DNA from: Deltaproteobacteria bacterium
GTDB taxonomy: Bacteria > Desulfobacterota > DSM-4660 > Desulfatiglandales > B25-G16
DNA length: 6,263 bases
NCBI GenBank assembly: GCA_019310745.1
Contig: JAFDDS010000213.1
Span: 1 to 6,263 of the forward strand
Direction of reading: 5' to 3'
Shown piece after piece: positions 4,919 to 6,263 of the stretch; positions within the stretch are counted from its first letter, which is position 1; each line of letters starts with the position of its first letter. A program made the position numbers and the translations under genes. The notes under the pieces were generated by a model, which saw nothing but the letters and a program-made list of their open reading frames with translations, ran no database searches and was not told where the DNA came from.

Positions 4919-6094
4919 ATGGAAAAGAAGGGAAAGGTGAAAACCACAATAGCTATACTTACTGGTGGCGGGGATGTACCAGGTCTTAATCCATGCATTA
5001 AGACTCTCGTTTACAGGGCAGCCAGTGAAGGAATAAAGGTTATGGGAATACGCAGAGGATGGGCCGGGATTTTAGAGTATAACCCGGATGATCTCTCTAC
5101 CAATGCCAGGGGCATTCAGGAATTGATCCCATCAGAGGTCAGAACCATTGACCGTTCAGGGGGCACCTATCTGCACACATCTCGAACCAATCCAAGCGCT
5201 GCAAGGGAAAAGGAAGTTCCCGATTTTCTTAAGAAACAGTTTGACGGAAAGGAGGGTATGAAGGATTTCACCTCCCATGTCTTAAAAAACCTGGAATATT
5301 TAAAAGTAGATGCCATTATTCCCATAGGAGGCGATGATACCCTTAGTTTTGCTGAAAGATTACACCGGGAAGGATTCCCTGTAATTGCTATACCTAAAAC
5401 AATGGATAATGACGTTTTTGGAACTGATTATTGTATTGGTTTTTCCACGGCTGTTACCAGAAGTGTCAATTTTATACATGCATTAAGAACCTCGACTGGC
5501 TCCCATGAACGTATAGCAGTCATTGAACTATTTGGTAGGTATTGTGGTGAAACATCTTTGGTGGCAGCATACTTGGCAGGGGTAGACCGTGCTATTATTC
5601 CAGAGGTCCCATTTGACCCGAAAAGACTCGCAGAATTCATCATGAAAGATAAAAAAGCCAATCCCCAAAATTATGCCATGATTACTATTTCAGAAGGGGC
5701 CAAGTTGATAGGAGGCGAGATGTTTTTATCTGGGGAATCGGATGCCTATGGGCATAGAAGACTGGGAGGAATCGGAGAGGAAACCGGAGCCATTCTCAAG
5801 GAACTCACCGGAGAGGATGTTTTGAATCAACGGCTGTCCTATCTGATGAGAAGCGGAACACCTGATTCTCTGGATCAAATGGCGGCTGTTAATTATGCGA
5901 ATACGGCTATTGATCTTTTTCTGAAAGGTGTTTTTGGACGCCTTGTAGCTCTAAGTCGTGGAATCTATACAGATATCCCCCTTAGTACTATTACTACTGG
6001 CCAAAAAAGGGTAGATCTGCGAGAACTCTATGATATAGAAGAATATCGGCCCAAGATCCGCCATGTTAGTGGTAAGCCAATGTTTTTGTATTAG
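4919..6094 (+). CDS. pfp: Phosphofructokinase, probably pyrophosphate-dependent
   Basis: This 391-residue protein of the PFKA family phosphorylates fructose 6-phosphate to fructose 1,6-bisphosphate in glycolysis; PPi-using forms work reversibly. Visible motifs: [10 protein letters not shown] (15-24, phosphoryl-donor loop), GGTYLHTSR (81-89), GGDDT (137-141), PKTMDND (159-165) with the catalytic Asp of TxD at 163, [16 protein letters not shown] (195-210) and MRSGTP near the C terminus. The donor-specificity positions are D140 (Gly104 in E. coli ATP-PfkA) and K160 (Gly124 in E. coli); Asp plus Lys is the PPi-type pair. K alone also occurs in ATP enzymes, so D140 is the decisive residue. Length fits the mixed-substrate/PPi branch rather than the 320-residue ATP enzyme. 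The start at 4919 has AGAGG at 4908-4912. The gene is intact, divergent from ridA and convergent with metG. Confidence 0.93.
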   Translation: MEKKGKVKTTIAILTGGGDVPGLNPCIKTLVYRAASEGIKVMGIRRGWAGILEYNPDDLSTNARGIQELIPSEVRTIDRSGGTYLHTSRTNPSAAREKEVPDFLKKQFDGKEGMKDFTSHVLKNLEYLKVDAIIPIGGDDTLSFAERLHREGFPVIAIPKTMDNDVFGTDYCIGFSTAVTRSVNFIHALRTSTGSHERIAVIELFGRYCGETSLVAAYLAGVDRAIIPEVPFDPKRLAEFIMKDKKANPQNYAMITISEGAKLIGGEMFLSGESDAYGHRRLGGIGEETGAILKELTGEDVLNQRLSYLMRSGTPDSLDQMAAVNYANTAIDLFLKGVFGRLVALSRGIYTDIPLSTITTGQKRVDLRELYDIEEYRPKIRHVSGKPMFLY

Positions 6095-6122
6095 TAATAA
6101 GTAGATAAAGGTTGCTCCAATT

Positions 6123-6263
6123 TTAAGACACCTTATCACCAGGAAGGGGGTTACCGTCAAAGGTGGCGAGGCAAAGGTGTTCGGAGTCACCACCTGAAAG
6201 GAGCATTCCTTCAGAAAGCCCGAACTTCATCTGACGCGGCCTCAGATTTGCGACAATGATGAC
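6123..6263 (-). CDS. metG: Methionyl-tRNA synthetase, C-terminal tRNA-binding domain, 3' end only
   Basis: The minus-strand frame is open from the window edge and encodes the last 46 residues before TAA at 6125-6123. The sequence VIIVANLRPRQMKFGLSEGM, followed by LLSGG and the closing PLPGDKVS, is the typical end of the OB-fold tRNA-binding domain fused to MetG or present as its separate beta subunit (ANLKPxKLxGxxSxGMxLAA...PGxxV). This domain raises affinity for tRNA and allows dimerisation; the catalytic core lies outside the window. A free-standing tRNA-binding protein (CsaA/Trbp111-like) cannot be excluded. The gene converges with the phosphofructokinase, 28 bp between stops, and no clear shared terminator is visible. 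Confidence 0.85.
   Translation of the reverse strand, partial: VIIVANLRPRQMKFGLSEGMLLSGGDSEHLCLATFDGNPLPGDKVS

Noticed and set aside
6095..6122. Shared terminator between the convergent phosphofructokinase and metG genes
   Set aside because: Only a 5-bp AAGGT/ACCTT pairing around the gap is visible, with no T-run adjacent to a stable stem.

Overview
The window carries 40-odd % GC bacterial DNA. Its gene families point to a Desulfobacterota (former deltaproteobacterial) or similar anaerobe: a Fis-type sigma-54 activator, a PilZ protein fused to a GNAT-like domain, a PPi-type phosphofructokinase and a MetG tail. This placement rests on remembered family resemblance, not on a search.

Layout. 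1-285 (+) is the 3' end of a sigma-54-dependent regulator. 286-897 is mostly non-coding; it holds a doubtful small minus-strand reading frame (386-589), short AT-rich repeats and a good sigma-54 promoter match at 664-679. 898-3032 (+) is one large PilZ/GNAT-like gene split into two overlapping frames by a perfect 26-bp tandem duplication (1139-1190); removing one copy restores a single 702-codon frame. 3102-3334 (+) looks like a small broken gene of unknown function. 3354-3695 (+) is a short PilZ-like protein. On the minus strand follow ridA (4607-4276, broken by an internal deletion of about 40 bp) and rseC (4260-3757, intact, strong ribosome binding site). Divergent from ridA, 4919-6094 (+) encodes a phosphofructokinase with the residues of the pyrophosphate-dependent type. 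It converges on the 3' end of metG (6263-6123, minus).

How the genes fit together. The left half is a plausible regulatory or surface-signalling module: a sigma-54 activator, a sigma-54 promoter and two PilZ-type proteins. The right half is housekeeping: imine detoxification (RidA), a membrane redox accessory (RseC), glycolysis/gluconeogenesis (PFK) and translation (MetG). The most striking property is the concentration of small indels. A 26-bp frameshifting duplication, a 12-bp in-frame duplication in the same gene, a probable one-base loss in an A run and a deletion in ridA lie within about 3.5 kb, while the PFK, rseC and short pilZ-like genes are intact. This could be local gene decay, slippage-prone replication or draft-assembly error; raw reads and relatives would separate these. 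I found no CRISPR array, tRNA, rRNA or insertion sequence.
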